Shown here: positions 1 to 8,832 of the stretch, piece after piece | How positions within the stretch are numbered: the stretch's first letter is position 1 | Layout of the letters: every line of letters starts with the position of its first letter | DNA from: Rubricella aquisinus | Lineage (GTDB): Bacteria; Pseudomonadota; Alphaproteobacteria; Rhodobacterales; Rhodobacteraceae | Direction: 5' to 3' | NCBI RefSeq assembly: GCF_014199445.1 | Contig: NZ_JACIJS010000001.1 | Location: 186,001-250,000, forward strand | DNA: 64,000 nt | Program-made: the position numbers and the translations under genes | The notes under the pieces: model-generated | Told to the model about the DNA's origin: nothing | The model's database searches: none | The model's input: the letters and a program-made list of their open reading frames with translations, nothing else

Positions 1-1592
1 GCGCCACCCACGGGCCACATCACCGGTGCCATCATGTCATAGTCCACATGCGCGAGCGGGGTGAGGTCCAGCTTTTTGCCAAAGGACACGGACAGTGCTG
101 TCATCGCGGCATATTCGGCGAAAATCTCTGCCGGGGAGGACCAGTTGAACGCGTCTGCCCAGCCCATCCGCTTGCCGACCTCCGCCATATGCCACCAGTC
201 GGCACGAGCCGCACCGGGGGCAGGCAAAAAGGCGCGCTGGCGGGAGATGCGGCGCTCAGAATTCGTGACAGTGCCGTCCTTCTCCCCCCATCCCAGCGCG
301 GGCAAAAGGACATGGGCCAGCCGGGTCGTGTCGGTCTCTGCCTCGATATCGGAGACAGCCACGAAGGGCACATTGGCAATGGCCGCGCGCACCGCGTCGG
401 CCTTTGGCAGGGACACCGCGGGATTGGTGCACATGATCCACAGCGCCTTGATCCGGCCATCGGCGCAGGCGTCAAACAGATCAACGGCCTTCAGCCCCGG
501 TTTGTCCGCGATGGTGGGGCTGGCCCAATAGGATTGCACGGCGGCGCGATGCGCGGGGTTTTCCAGATCAAGATGGGCGGCCAGCATATTGGCCAAGCCG
601 CCGACCTCCCGCCCGCCCATCGCGTTGGGCTGACCGGTCACCGAAAACGGCCCCGCGCCGGGTATGCCGATCCGCCCCGTGGCAAGGTGGCAATCAAGGA
701 TCGCGTTCACCCGGTCAGAGCCATCGGTGGCCTGATTGACCCCTTGGCTATAAATCGTGACGACACGCTTGGTCGCGGCCCAAAGCGCGTAGGTCTCCGC
801 AATCTGAGTGCTGGACAAGCCGGTGCCAGCGGCGACCTCGGGTATGGTGGGATAGGGCATGGCGGGATCGAGCCCATCGACATGACCCGCGAAATCCGCG
901 TTCCAATGCCCATGCGCGCGCAGATAACCCATCAGCCCGGACCAGAACAGAACGTCCGAGCCGGGCTTGAGCGGCAGATGCAGATCAGCACTGTCCGCCG
1001 TCACCGTGCTCCGGGGGTCAAGCGCGATGACCTTCGCCCCGCCTGCGAGAATCCGCTGGTGCAACACCGGATGGCACCACGCAAGGTTCGATCCGGTGAG
1101 CACGATCAGATCGGCCTCCTCCAGATCGGCATAGGTGCCGGGGACCACATCCTCCCCAAAGGCGCGTTTGTGACCGGCGACAGAGGACGCCATGCACAGG
1201 CGCGAATTGGTGTCGATATTGGCCGAGCCGATAAAGCCCTTCATCAGCTTGTTGGCGACGTAGTAATCTTCGGTCAGCAACTGGCCCGAGACGTAGAAAG
1301 CGACGCTATCGGGCCCATGCTCCGCAATCGCTTGACTGAATGCGGTGGCGACCCGGTCAAGGGCCGTATCCCAATCAGCCTCCACCCCATCAACGATGGG
1401 TGCAAGCAAGCGCCCCTCAAGCCCCAGTGTTTCACCAAGAGCGGCCCCTTTCGAGCAGAGCCGCCCGAAATTCGCGGGATGGTCCTCATCCCCACGGGCG
1501 GAAAATCCGCCCGCGCCATCGGGGGTCATCACGACGCCACAGCCGACCCCGCAATAGGCACAGGTCGTGCGGATGCCCCCCGCCCCGGTCAT
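1..1592 (-). CDS. nasA: Assimilatory nitrate reductase catalytic subunit NasA, N-terminal part (3' end beyond window)
   Basis: Molybdopterin enzyme that reduces nitrate to nitrite in the cytoplasm. The N-terminus carries the TCAYCGVGCGV cysteine cluster (about residues 10-20), followed by an LCSKG cysteine, which together hold the [4Fe-4S] cluster of the NasA/NapA/FdhF family. The text NSRLCMASSVAGHKRAFG further in is typical of molybdopterin oxidoreductases. The frame stays open for about 530 codons to the window edge, so 60-65% of a usual 850-900 residue NasA is present. It starts with ATG at 1592, overlapping the nirD stop (ATGA), so the two are translationally coupled. The C-terminal domain, and any NasB-like electron donor, lie outside the window. 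Confidence 0.95.
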   Translation of the reverse strand, partial: MTGAGGIRTTCAYCGVGCGVVMTPDGAGGFSARGDEDHPANFGRLCSKGAALGETLGLEGRLLAPIVDGVEADWDTALDRVATAFSQAIAEHGPDSVAFYVSGQLLTEDYYVANKLMKGFIGSANIDTNSRLCMASSVAGHKRAFGEDVVPGTYADLEEADLIVLTGSNLAWCHPVLHQRILAGGAKVIALDPRSTVTADSADLHLPLKPGSDVLFWSGLMGYLRAHGHWNADFAGHVDGLDPAMPYPTIPEVAAGTGLSSTQIAETYALWAATKRVVTIYSQGVNQATDGSDRVNAILDCHLATGRIGIPGAGPFSVTGQPNAMGGREVGGLANMLAAHLDLENPAHRAAVQSYWASPTIADKPGLKAVDLFDACADGRIKALWIMCTNPAVSLPKADAVRAAIANVPFVAVSDIEAETDTTRLAHVLLPALGWGEKDGTVTNSERRISRQRAFLPAPGAARADWWHMAEVGKRMGWADAFNWSSPAEIFAEYAAMTALSVSFGKKLDLTPLAHVDYDMMAPVMWPVGG

Positions 1593-1927
1593 TCGGCAGC
1601 CATCGCCTGATCGAGTCGTGCCACATCCATCAGGATGCGGCCCCCACGAACCTCGACGGGCCAAGTGGCCACCTGCCCCTCATCCATGCCCTCGACCATC
1701 CCGCTTTCCAGCGAGATGACCCAATTGTGCAGCGGACAAGTCACGCTGCGGCCATGCTGGATGCCGTTGGACAATGGCCCGCCCTTATGCGGGCAGCGGT
1801 CATCAATCGCGAAGACCTCATCCTGCGCGGTGCGGAACACGGCCACGCATCCAAGCGGTGTTTTGACGACCCGCGCCCCTTCGGTGGGGATGTCGTCCAA
1901 ATGTCCAATGTCGATAAAGCGGGTCAT
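1589..1927 (-). CDS. nirD: Nitrite reductase [NAD(P)H] small subunit NirD (Rieske-type)
   Basis: Small subunit of the cytoplasmic assimilatory nitrite reductase, which reduces nitrite to ammonium. The 112-residue protein has Rieske-like text: CPHKGGPLSNG followed by CPLHNWVISLESG, i.e. two C-x-H pairs able to hold a [2Fe-2S] centre. It starts at ATG 1927, overlapping the nirB stop by a few bases. It ends in an ATGA overlap with nasA, so nirB, nirD and nasA form one translationally coupled unit. Confidence 0.95.
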   Translation of the reverse strand: MTRFIDIGHLDDIPTEGARVVKTPLGCVAVFRTAQDEVFAIDDRCPHKGGPLSNGIQHGRSVTCPLHNWVISLESGMVEGMDEGQVATWPVEVRGGRILMDVARLDQAMAAE

Positions 1928-4362
1928 TCTGCGGCCACCTGTGTCAGATCGGCAAGCGGGGTGAATTCGTGGGCGTCCTTGCCCCCGGCCCGTTCTGCCC
2001 ATGGATCGGTCTGGAAATATTTTTGGGAGTGGAAGAACCGGGCGGCGAGGGCCGTGCGGCTGTCTGCGTCCTCCACCACCTTTTCGATGATGTGATCAAG
2101 GCCGACGCGGTCAATCCATTTCCATGGCCGGTCGAGATAGCGCGCCCCTTCGCGGTAGAGTTGGTAGAAGGCGGCGCAATACTCGATTGCTTCTTCTTCG
2201 GTGGCGACGGTGCACATGAGTTGGGTGGCTTTCACCTCCATCCCCGCAGCCCCGCCGACATGAAGCTGATAGCCCTCCGCGACGCACACGACGCCGAAAT
2301 CCTTGCATGTCGCCTCCGCACAGTTGCGGGGGCAGCCGGAGACGGCGAGCTTGAATTTATGCGGGGACCATGCGCCCCAGAGCGCCTTTTCGATCTTGAT
2401 GCCAAGGCCGGTGCTGTCTTGCGTGCCAAAGCGGCAATGATCGGTGCCGACGCAGGTTTTCACCGTGCGCAGCCCCTTGGCATAGGCGTGGCCCGACACC
2501 ATCCCGGCGGCATTGAGATCGGCCCACATCGAAGGCAGATCCTCTTTCTTGACGCCCAGAAGGTCGATCCGCTGGCCGCCTGTGACCTTGACCGTCGGGA
2601 CATTGTATTTGTCGGCGGCATTGGCAATCGCGCGCAGCTCATCAGGCGTCGTGATCCCGCCCCACATGCGCGGCACGACGGAATAGGTGCCGTCCTTTTG
2701 GATATTCGCGTGCACCCGCTCGTTGATGAAGCGGCTTTGCGCGTGGTCGGCATACTCCTCGGGCCATGCGCATAGGAGGTAGTAATTCAGCGCGGGGCGG
2801 CATTTAGCGCAGCCGCCCGATGAGGTCCAGTGCAGTTTCTGCATCACTTCGGGAATGGATTTCATGCCATCCGCGACGATCAGGCGGCGCACGTCCTCAT
2901 GGCTGTGATCGGTACAGCCGCACATGCCCGCCTCTGCCGGGATCACGAAATCATCGCCAAGGCCAAGGGCGACGACCTGCGCCGTCAGCCCCGCGCAGGA
3001 GCCGCAGGAGGTGCTGGCCTTCGTCTTTGCCGTCACCTCGGCAAGGCTGCCCGCGCCACCCGCAATCGCGGCAAGGATGATCGCTTTGGAGACGCCGTTG
3101 CAGCCGCAAATCTCTGCCTCATCCGGCAAGGCTGCAACGGCCGCCATAGGGTCCAGCGGGGCACCTCCGGCGTAGTTCTGACCAAAGATGAGCGTATCGC
3201 GCCCCTCCGAGATATCCTCGCCATCCTTCAGCTTTTGCAGGAACCAAGGGCCATCGGCAGTGTCGCCATACATGACGATCCCGATGATCCGGTCCTGCGC
3301 GAGAATGAGACGTTTATAGACCCCGCGCGCGGCGTCGCGGAACACGATCTCTTCGCGATCATCGCCATCGGCGAAATCCCCGGCGGAAAACAGATCAACG
3401 CCCGTCACCTTCAACTTCGTGGAGACCATGGGAGGCGTGAACGCCGCCTCCTCCCCCATCAGGGTTTTCGCGGCGACCTTCGCCTGATCATAGAGCGGGG
3501 CGACAAGGCCGAAAATTTGGCCCTGATGCTGCACGCATTCGCCAATGGCGAGGATATCCGGGTCCACCGTGCGCATCTGGTCATCCACGATGATGCCCCG
3601 CTCACAAGCGATACCGCAGGCGGTGCCAAGCGCGGTTGCGGGACGGATGCCAACGGCCATGCAGACCATATCGGCCTCAATCACGCGGCCATCTTTCAAC
3701 AACACCGCCTCGACATGGTCCGTGCCGCGCAATTCGGCAGTGTTGGCCTCCAGCAGCACCTTGATCCCGCGCAGTTCCAGTTCGCGCTTGAGAAGGTATC
3801 CCGCCGCCGGGTCAAGCTGCCGTTCCATCAGGTGACCGGCAAGGTGGATGACGGTCACGTCCATGCCCTGCGCCTTCAGCCCCGCTGCGGCCTCAAGACC
3901 CAAAAGACCACCGCCGATGACGACGGCCTTGGCACCCGGCTTGGCGGCATAGGATTTCATCCGCTCCACGTCATCAAGATCGCGGTAGGCCATGACACCC
4001 GGCAAATCCTTGCCCGGCACCGGGATGATGAACGGATCGGAGCCCGTGGCGATGACGAGCTTGTCGTAGGACAAGGGCCCTTGGCCCGTGGCCACCGTTT
4101 TGGCGACCGGATCGACGGCGGTGATATGCTCCCCAAACCGGGTCGTCACGCCATGGGCAGCGTACCAATCGGAGTCATGGGTGACGATCTCCTCAAAGGT
4201 TTTCTCGCCCGACAAAACGGGGGAGAGCATGATGCGGTTATAGTTCCCGCGCGGCTCCGCCCCGAAAAGCGTGACGTGCACATCCGCGCCCGCGTCAAAC
4301 AGGTGCTCCAGCATCCGGCCAGACGCCATGCCAGCCCCGATCACAACGATATGTTGGGTCAT
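1924..4362 (-). CDS. nirB: Nitrite reductase [NAD(P)H] large subunit NirB
   Basis: Large subunit of assimilatory nitrite reductase (812 residues). In order it shows an N-terminal FAD-binding motif (VVIGAG), an NAD(P)H-binding motif (VIGGGLLGLEAA), a BFD-like [2Fe-2S] domain (CGCNGV ... CGSCAGL, about residues 415-460), a second Cys-rich segment (CGCTDHSHEDVRR ... GCAKCRP), ferredoxin-like repeats, and the siroheme/[4Fe-4S] motifs CVGTDHCRFG and CPRNCAEATCKD. I chose ATG 4362 because GGAG lies 8 bases upstream. A GTG at 4371 overlapping the upstream stop is the alternative. Full-length, with no sign of decay. Electrons flow NAD(P)H to FAD to Fe-S to siroheme. Confidence 0.96.
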   Translation of the reverse strand: MTQHIVVIGAGMASGRMLEHLFDAGADVHVTLFGAEPRGNYNRIMLSPVLSGEKTFEEIVTHDSDWYAAHGVTTRFGEHITAVDPVAKTVATGQGPLSYDKLVIATGSDPFIIPVPGKDLPGVMAYRDLDDVERMKSYAAKPGAKAVVIGGGLLGLEAAAGLKAQGMDVTVIHLAGHLMERQLDPAAGYLLKRELELRGIKVLLEANTAELRGTDHVEAVLLKDGRVIEADMVCMAVGIRPATALGTACGIACERGIIVDDQMRTVDPDILAIGECVQHQGQIFGLVAPLYDQAKVAAKTLMGEEAAFTPPMVSTKLKVTGVDLFSAGDFADGDDREEIVFRDAARGVYKRLILAQDRIIGIVMYGDTADGPWFLQKLKDGEDISEGRDTLIFGQNYAGGAPLDPMAAVAALPDEAEICGCNGVSKAIILAAIAGGAGSLAEVTAKTKASTSCGSCAGLTAQVVALGLGDDFVIPAEAGMCGCTDHSHEDVRRLIVADGMKSIPEVMQKLHWTSSGGCAKCRPALNYYLLCAWPEEYADHAQSRFINERVHANIQKDGTYSVVPRMWGGITTPDELRAIANAADKYNVPTVKVTGGQRIDLLGVKKEDLPSMWADLNAAGMVSGHAYAKGLRTVKTCVGTDHCRFGTQDSTGLGIKIEKALWGAWSPHKFKLAVSGCPRNCAEATCKDFGVVCVAEGYQLHVGGAAGMEVKATQLMCTVATEEEAIEYCAAFYQLYREGARYLDRPWKWIDRVGLDHIIEKVVEDADSRTALAARFFHSQKYFQTDPWAERAGGKDAHEFTPLADLTQVAAE

Positions 4363-4367
4363 GTCTT

Positions 4368-6050
4368 TCACTCCGCCGCGACGCTCGACGCTTGTGTCGG
4401 CTTGGGTTTGGGGGTGTGGCCGTGCTCGTAATCCTCAAGGAATTGAAGCACTTCGCCGCGATACCGATAATAATCGGGGTGATCCAACAGCGCCTTGCGG
4501 GTGCGCGGGCGCGGCAGGTTCACATCCATGATCTTGCCGATGGTGGCGCGGGGACCATTGGTCATCATCACCACGCGGTCAGACAGCAGAACCGCCTCAT
4601 CCACGTCATGGGTGACACAAATCGTGGTGACTTGGGTGCGGGACCACACCTCCATCAGCACTTCCTGCAATTCCCAGCGGGTAAGGCTATCGAGCATCCC
4701 GAATGGCTCATCCAGAAGCAGGAGTTTCGGGGAGAGGGCAAAGGCCCGCGCGATCCCGACCCGCTGTTTCATCCCGTTCGACAGGTCAGCGGCGGGCTTG
4801 TCCATCGCATCGGCAAGGCCGACGCGCTCCAGATAGTATTCCACGACCTCCTGCCGCTCGGCCTGCGTCGCCTTGGGATAAACGCGGTCCGCGCCGATCG
4901 CGACGTTCTCTTTCGCGGTCAGCCATGGAAAGAGGGAGGGTGCCTGAAACACCACCGCGCGCTCCGGGTCCGCGCCCTCTACATGGGTGCCGTCAAGGAT
5001 GATGCCCCCTTTGGAAATCTCGTTGAGGCCCGCCGCCATGGTCAGCGCCGTGGACTTGCCGCAGCCAGAATGCCCGATGATGGAGATGAACTCCCCCTTG
5101 CGCAGCGTCAGGTCGAAATCCTCCACCACCGTGAGCGGGCCTTTGGGCGTGGGATAGACCTTATGCACCTTAGAGAATTGCAGATACCGCGCGTCGTTCT
5201 TGACCACCGGCTCGGCTGCTTCGCGATAGACTTTCGGGGTCATGTGATGGACGGCTGTCACATCGGGCAGGTTGCGGGTGCCTTCGGCCTTGGCCGCGAT
5301 GCCCACATCCATGAGGTATTGCGTGACCTTGCCGCGCAGCGCCTTGAACACCGGATCGTCATTCATCGCGGTGCGGTCGCGGGGGCGGGGGATGGTGACG
5401 GTGAACGCCTCCCCAAAGGTGCCATCGGGATTGAGCGGGATGATCCGATCCGCGAGCAGGATCGCCTCGTCCACGTCATTGGTGATGAGGACGATGGTTT
5501 TCTTTTCGATCTGGCTGATGACCTCGATCTCATCCTGCAAATTCGCGCGGGTGAGGGCATCAAGCGCCGATAGCGGCTCATCCAACAGCAGCACATCCGG
5601 GCGCATCGCCAGCGCACGGGCGACGGCCACGCGCTGGCGCATCCCGCCTGACAGCTCCGCCGGGCGGCGGTCCACCGCGTGGGACAGGCCCACCATGGTG
5701 GTGTAGTGATCGACGATCTCCGCCCGCTCAGCCTTGGACTTGTCGGCATGGACGGCATCCACGGCGAGCGCCACATTGCCGGTCACGGTCAGCCACGGCA
5801 TCAGGGAGTAGGACTGGAACACCAGCCCCCGTTCGGGGGAGGGGCCGGTGACCGGCTCGCCTCGGAAGGTGACGCTGCCCTGATCGGGCAATTCCAACCC
5901 CGCAAGCAAGCTCATCAGCGTGGTTTTGCCCGTGCCGGAGAAGCCCAGCACCGCGACAAACTCGCCTTCGGCCACATCGAGGCTCACATCCTTCAGGATC
6001 GGCCCAGCGCCATATCCTTTATAGACATTCTTAAGGGACAGGATGCTCAT
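4368..6050 (-). CDS. Nitrate ABC transporter ATP-binding protein with two ATPase domains in one chain (NrtC/NrtD-like)
   Basis: Energises nitrate uptake together with NrtA and NrtB. The 560-residue chain has two complete ABC cassettes. Domain 1 has Walker A GFSGTGKTT (36-44), signature LSGGM (133-137), Walker B LLLDEP (154-159) and D-loop SALD. Domain 2 has Walker A GHSGCGKST (326-334), signature LSNGM (423-427), Walker B LLLDEP and D-loop GMLD. The switch histidine of domain 2 is present (THDVDEA, His481), but domain 1 has TNDVDEA with Asn191 in its place, so one ATP site may be degenerate. Cyanobacteria use separate NrtC and NrtD subunits. Here a fusion or duplication supplies both. ATG 6050 lies 5 bases after the nrtB stop. 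Confidence 0.92.
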   Translation of the reverse strand: MSILSLKNVYKGYGAGPILKDVSLDVAEGEFVAVLGFSGTGKTTLMSLLAGLELPDQGSVTFRGEPVTGPSPERGLVFQSYSLMPWLTVTGNVALAVDAVHADKSKAERAEIVDHYTTMVGLSHAVDRRPAELSGGMRQRVAVARALAMRPDVLLLDEPLSALDALTRANLQDEIEVISQIEKKTIVLITNDVDEAILLADRIIPLNPDGTFGEAFTVTIPRPRDRTAMNDDPVFKALRGKVTQYLMDVGIAAKAEGTRNLPDVTAVHHMTPKVYREAAEPVVKNDARYLQFSKVHKVYPTPKGPLTVVEDFDLTLRKGEFISIIGHSGCGKSTALTMAAGLNEISKGGIILDGTHVEGADPERAVVFQAPSLFPWLTAKENVAIGADRVYPKATQAERQEVVEYYLERVGLADAMDKPAADLSNGMKQRVGIARAFALSPKLLLLDEPFGMLDSLTRWELQEVLMEVWSRTQVTTICVTHDVDEAVLLSDRVVMMTNGPRATIGKIMDVNLPRPRTRKALLDHPDYYRYRGEVLQFLEDYEHGHTPKPKPTQASSVAAE

Positions 6051-6055
6051 ACCGA

Positions 6056-7135
6056 TCACCGCTGGCTTGAGAAGGTGAACATGGACTGGATCGCGAACAT
6101 CAACCGGTCCAGAAGATAGCCGATGATGCCGATGGTCAGGACGGCCACCATGATCCGGGCCAGACTGTCGGATGAGCCGTTCTGGAACTCGTCCCAGACG
6201 AATTTGCCAAGACCGGGGTTCTGCGCCAGCATTTCCGCCGCGATCAGCACCATCCAGCCCACACCGAGGCTCAGCCGCAGCCCGGTGAAAATGAGCGGCA
6301 GCGCCGAGGGCAGCACCAGCTTGAGGATGCGCGTCTTGGTGTCGAGTTTCAGCACCCGGCCCACATTGACGAGGTCCTTGTCGATGCTCGCCACACCCAG
6401 CGCGGTGTTGATCAGCGTCGGCCAGAGAGAGCACAGCGTGACCGTAATGGCGGAGGTCAGAAACGCCTTCTCGAACCAGCCATCCTGCGTGGTGTAGACG
6501 GCAGAGACGACCATGGTGACAATCGGCAACCATGCAAGCGGTGAGACCGGCTTGAAAATCTGGATGATCGGGTTCATCGCGGCGTTGAACGTGGCACTCA
6601 GACCACAGGCGATCCCGATGGGCACCGCGACGGCGGTCGCGATCAGAAAGCCGAAGAACACGGTCTGGAGCGACGTCCAAATCTGGCTGTAATAGGTGGG
6701 GGCGCCAGTATAGGCGCGCTCGCGGATGCGGTCCTCATGGCCTGCCTCACGCAGGGCCTGATTGCGGGCTTCCTGCCGTTCGAAAAATTCGGCCTCTTTG
6801 GCCCATTCGCGCTCTGCCTCGCCATGGAGCACCTCGACCTGCTCCCAGACTTGCGCAGGACCGGGGATCGCACCGAGCGACGTTTGCACCCGCGGGGCCA
6901 GCGTGCCCCAAGCCATCAGAAACACCGCAATCGCCAAGAGCGGCACACCCAAAAGGCGCCAGATATCGGCCAGATTGCTGCGCGGATTGTCACCCGCGAT
7001 GATTTTCAGCAGCGGCGTGATCCAGCTCAGACCCAGCACCTTGAACGTGCCGTCGGCCTTGTTGATGCGGGTGAAGTTGCGTTCGCGCCGGGCGTCACGC
7101 GCGGCATTGAGTTCGGGATCGGTCAGGGCGGTCAT
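6056..7135 (-). CDS. nrtB: Nitrate ABC transporter permease NrtB
   Basis: Inner-membrane permease of the NrtB/SsuC type (359 residues). After one N-terminal membrane segment (about residues 50-70) there is a long charged stretch rich in Glu and Arg (about residues 90-145), then the usual block of hydrophobic helices. The region [19 protein letters not shown] coupling text is seen as [15 protein letters not shown], where the ATPase docks. It is longer than cyanobacterial NrtB (about 280) because of the N-terminal extension and charged insert. ATG 7135 is preceded by GGAG at good spacing. It lies 74 bases after nrtA, with a strong stem-loop between them. Confidence 0.93.
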   Translation of the reverse strand: MTALTDPELNAARDARRERNFTRINKADGTFKVLGLSWITPLLKIIAGDNPRSNLADIWRLLGVPLLAIAVFLMAWGTLAPRVQTSLGAIPGPAQVWEQVEVLHGEAEREWAKEAEFFERQEARNQALREAGHEDRIRERAYTGAPTYYSQIWTSLQTVFFGFLIATAVAVPIGIACGLSATFNAAMNPIIQIFKPVSPLAWLPIVTMVVSAVYTTQDGWFEKAFLTSAITVTLCSLWPTLINTALGVASIDKDLVNVGRVLKLDTKTRILKLVLPSALPLIFTGLRLSLGVGWMVLIAAEMLAQNPGLGKFVWDEFQNGSSDSLARIMVAVLTIGIIGYLLDRLMFAIQSMFTFSSQR

Positions 7136-7169
7136 GGGTCGCTCCGGCTCAAAGGACTGGGGAAAAGGG

Positions 7170-7202
7170 GCTGACCGGGCGCAGGGACACCGCCCGGTCA
7201 GC
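7170..7202 (-). promoter_or_regulatory. 12-bp stem-loop between nrtA and nrtB
   Basis: Perfect inverted repeat: GCTGACCGGGCG (7170-7181) pairs with CGCCCGGTCAGC (7191-7202) around a 9-base loop. On the transcribed strand it follows the nrtA stop, and CCCCTTTTCCCC comes next, so a T-run is short or weak. Inference: it protects the nrtA 3' end or partly stops transcription, giving more binding protein than permease. Confidence 0.7.
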
Positions 7203-7209
7203 GAGGGCC

Positions 7210-8577
7210 TTACTGGGCCGCGAGGGAGGACACCGTCTCAACGCCCGACAGGCCAATGGTCAGGCTGTTGATATAGGCGTTGGGCTGGGTGCCATCATAG
7301 GTCACGCCATCGAGGAAGGCATTCGTCGGCTCCTTGAAGCCATTGGTGCCAAAGGGGAAATCCTCAGCGGAGGCATAGCCCGCGTCGATCACCATCTGTG
7401 CGGCCTGCATGTAGATATCGGGGCGATACACCTTTTCCGCGACATCGAAATACCACTGGTCGTCCTTGGCCTCGGGGATCTGACCCCAGCGGCGCATCTG
7501 CGTCAGATACCAGATCGCGTCGGAATAGAACGGGTAGGTCGCGTAGTGGCGGAAGAACACGTTGAAATCAGGGATGTCGCGCACGTCCCCCTTTTCAAAC
7601 TCGAACGTCCCGGTCATGGAAGCCGCGATCACATCCGCATCCGCGCCGACATAGTTGGGGCGGGACAGGATCTCCACCGCTTCGGGGCGGTTGGCGTTGT
7701 CATTCTCGTCAAGCCAGATCGCGGCACGGATCAGCGCCTTGGTCACCAGAAGCGCGGTGTTGGGGTTTTCCTCAACAAACTCGGCGGTCATGCCGAACAC
7801 TTTTTCGGGGTTGTTCTTCCAGATTTGGTAATCGGTGATGACCGGCACTCCGATCCCCTTGAACACCGCCTGCTGGTTCCATGGCTCACCCACGCAATAG
7901 CCGTGGATCGTGCCTGCCTCCATCGTGGCTGGCATCTGCGGCGGCGGGGTGACGGACAGAAGCACATCGGCGTCAATCTGGCCGGTGGTGTTCTCGGGCG
8001 AGTAAAGGCCGGGGTGCAAGCCACCTGCGGCAAGCCAGTAGCGCAATTCGTAATTGTGCGTGGAGACAGGGAACACCATGCCCATGCGGAACGATTCGCC
8101 CTGATTGTTGAATTCCTCGACAACCGGCACCAATGCCTCGGCAGAGATTGGATGGATCGGTTTGCCATCCGCGTCATGGGGGATATGCGGCTTCATCATG
8201 TCCCACACTTCGTTGGAAACCGTGATGCCGTTTCCATTCAGGTCCATGGAGAAGGGGGTGACGATATGCGCCTCCGTCCCGTAGCCGATCGTGGCGGCAA
8301 GCGGCTGACCGGCGAGCATATGCGCGCCGTGCAGGTTGCCGTCGATCACGCCGTCAAGCAGCACTTTCCAGTTCGCCTGCGGCTCAAGCGTGACATAGAG
8401 CCCCTCATCCTCGAAATAGCCAAGCTCATAGGCCACGGCGAGCGGGGCCATATCCGTCAGCTTGATAAAGCCGAAGGTCAGCTCGTCGATTTCGGGAAAG
8501 ATCATCTCACCTTGGGCAAAGGCGGATGTGCTCATAAAGAGCGACGCGACAATCGCGATGGGTTTCTTGAAGGTCAT
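7210..8577 (-). CDS. nrtA: Periplasmic nitrate-binding protein NrtA
   Basis: Solute-binding component of the nitrate ABC transporter (455 residues). It has a Sec-type signal peptide ([14 protein letters not shown]...AFAQG, cleavage near residue 22) and no lipobox cysteine, so the mature protein should be soluble in the periplasm. The text [21 protein letters not shown] is typical of the NrtA/CmpA/SsuA family, and the protein resembles its neighbour NasS, which lacks a signal peptide. ATG 8577 has a GAGGAG ribosome site. It is the first structural gene of the operon, behind a leader with terminator and ANTAR-type hairpins. Confidence 0.95.
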   Translation of the reverse strand: MTFKKPIAIVASLFMSTSAFAQGEMIFPEIDELTFGFIKLTDMAPLAVAYELGYFEDEGLYVTLEPQANWKVLLDGVIDGNLHGAHMLAGQPLAATIGYGTEAHIVTPFSMDLNGNGITVSNEVWDMMKPHIPHDADGKPIHPISAEALVPVVEEFNNQGESFRMGMVFPVSTHNYELRYWLAAGGLHPGLYSPENTTGQIDADVLLSVTPPPQMPATMEAGTIHGYCVGEPWNQQAVFKGIGVPVITDYQIWKNNPEKVFGMTAEFVEENPNTALLVTKALIRAAIWLDENDNANRPEAVEILSRPNYVGADADVIAASMTGTFEFEKGDVRDIPDFNVFFRHYATYPFYSDAIWYLTQMRRWGQIPEAKDDQWYFDVAEKVYRPDIYMQAAQMVIDAGYASAEDFPFGTNGFKEPTNAFLDGVTYDGTQPNAYINSLTIGLSGVETVSSLAAQ

Positions 8578-8597
8578 ATCCAGTCTCCTCAGACCGT

Positions 8598-8660
8598 AAA
8601 AAACAAAAAAGCCGTCCATTCACGCGCTGGCCCGATGGGTTCAGCGTGGAATGAGCGGCT
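8598..8660 (-). terminator. Leader (conditional) intrinsic terminator upstream of nrtA
   Basis: On the minus strand a long imperfect hairpin runs from AGCCG (8660-8656) to CGGCT (8614-8610). It has inner paired segments TCATTC/GAATGG and CACG/CGTG, and is followed directly by TTTTTTG then TTTTTT. It lies between the promoter and the nrtA ribosome site with no gene before it. This is the arrangement of an attenuator controlled by NasT. Confidence 0.85.
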
Positions 8661-8674
8661 TTGCTCGGTTGGGT

Positions 8675-8712
8675 GACCCCATCTACGAGGTCGCAGGCGG
8701 ACATCGTTGTCC
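8675..8712 (-). ncRNA. Tandem-hairpin ANTAR-type leader RNA element (predicted NasT target)
   Basis: Two adjacent hairpins lie just upstream of the leader terminator in the transcript. The first is GGAC-AACGAT-GTCC (8712-8699), with a six-base loop carrying A1 and G4. The second is GACCTC-GTAGAT-GGGGTC (8692-8675), also a hexaloop with G4 but G instead of A at position 1, and one G-U pair. Two short stems with hexanucleotide loops are the known target of ANTAR proteins. NasT, encoded upstream, has such a domain. Confidence 0.75.
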
Positions 8713-8721
8713 TATGCCCTA

Positions 8722-8750
8722 ATCCTGCGAATCCGGGGATTTTTCGTCAA
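8722..8750 (-). promoter_or_regulatory. Candidate sigma-70 promoter of the nrtA-nasA operon
   Basis: Minus-strand TTGACG (8750-8745) is followed after 17 bases by CAGGAT (8727-8722), or after 18 bases by AGGATT. Transcription would begin near 8715, just before the tandem hairpins. The -35 is good. The -10 is weak, which fits an activated or inefficient promoter. Confidence 0.5.
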
Positions 8751-8788
8751 GTGGGATGTTGCATTTGCGAGCAGTTTTTGTGTTGCAG

Positions 8789-8812
8789 TGCAAAATTTGG
8801 CCAAAATTCGCA
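8789..8812. promoter_or_regulatory. 24-bp near-perfect palindrome upstream of the nrt promoter
   Basis: The two 12-base halves, read outward from the centre TTTGGCCAAA, match at 10 of 12 positions, with ends TGC and GCA. It lies about 85 bases upstream of the predicted start site and after the nasS stop. Inference: an operator for a nitrogen regulator. It does not fit the NtrC consensus. Flanking small palindromes (TTGCAGTGCAA at 8783-8793, GCATCTGATGC at 8810-8820) add to the structure. Confidence 0.5.
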
Positions 8813-8832
8813 TCTGATGCACAAAAAATAGT

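Noticed and set aside
2830-4431. Long plus-strand open frame (533 residues) antisense to nirB
   Set aside because: It lies wholly opposite a clear NirB and has no recognisable motif. High-GC codon use leaves antisense frames open by chance.
8789-8805. Sigma-54-like promoter (TTGGC...TTTGCA on the minus strand)
   Set aside because: The distance from GG to GC is 11 bases instead of 12, and the TTGACG promoter nearer the leader hairpins fits better.
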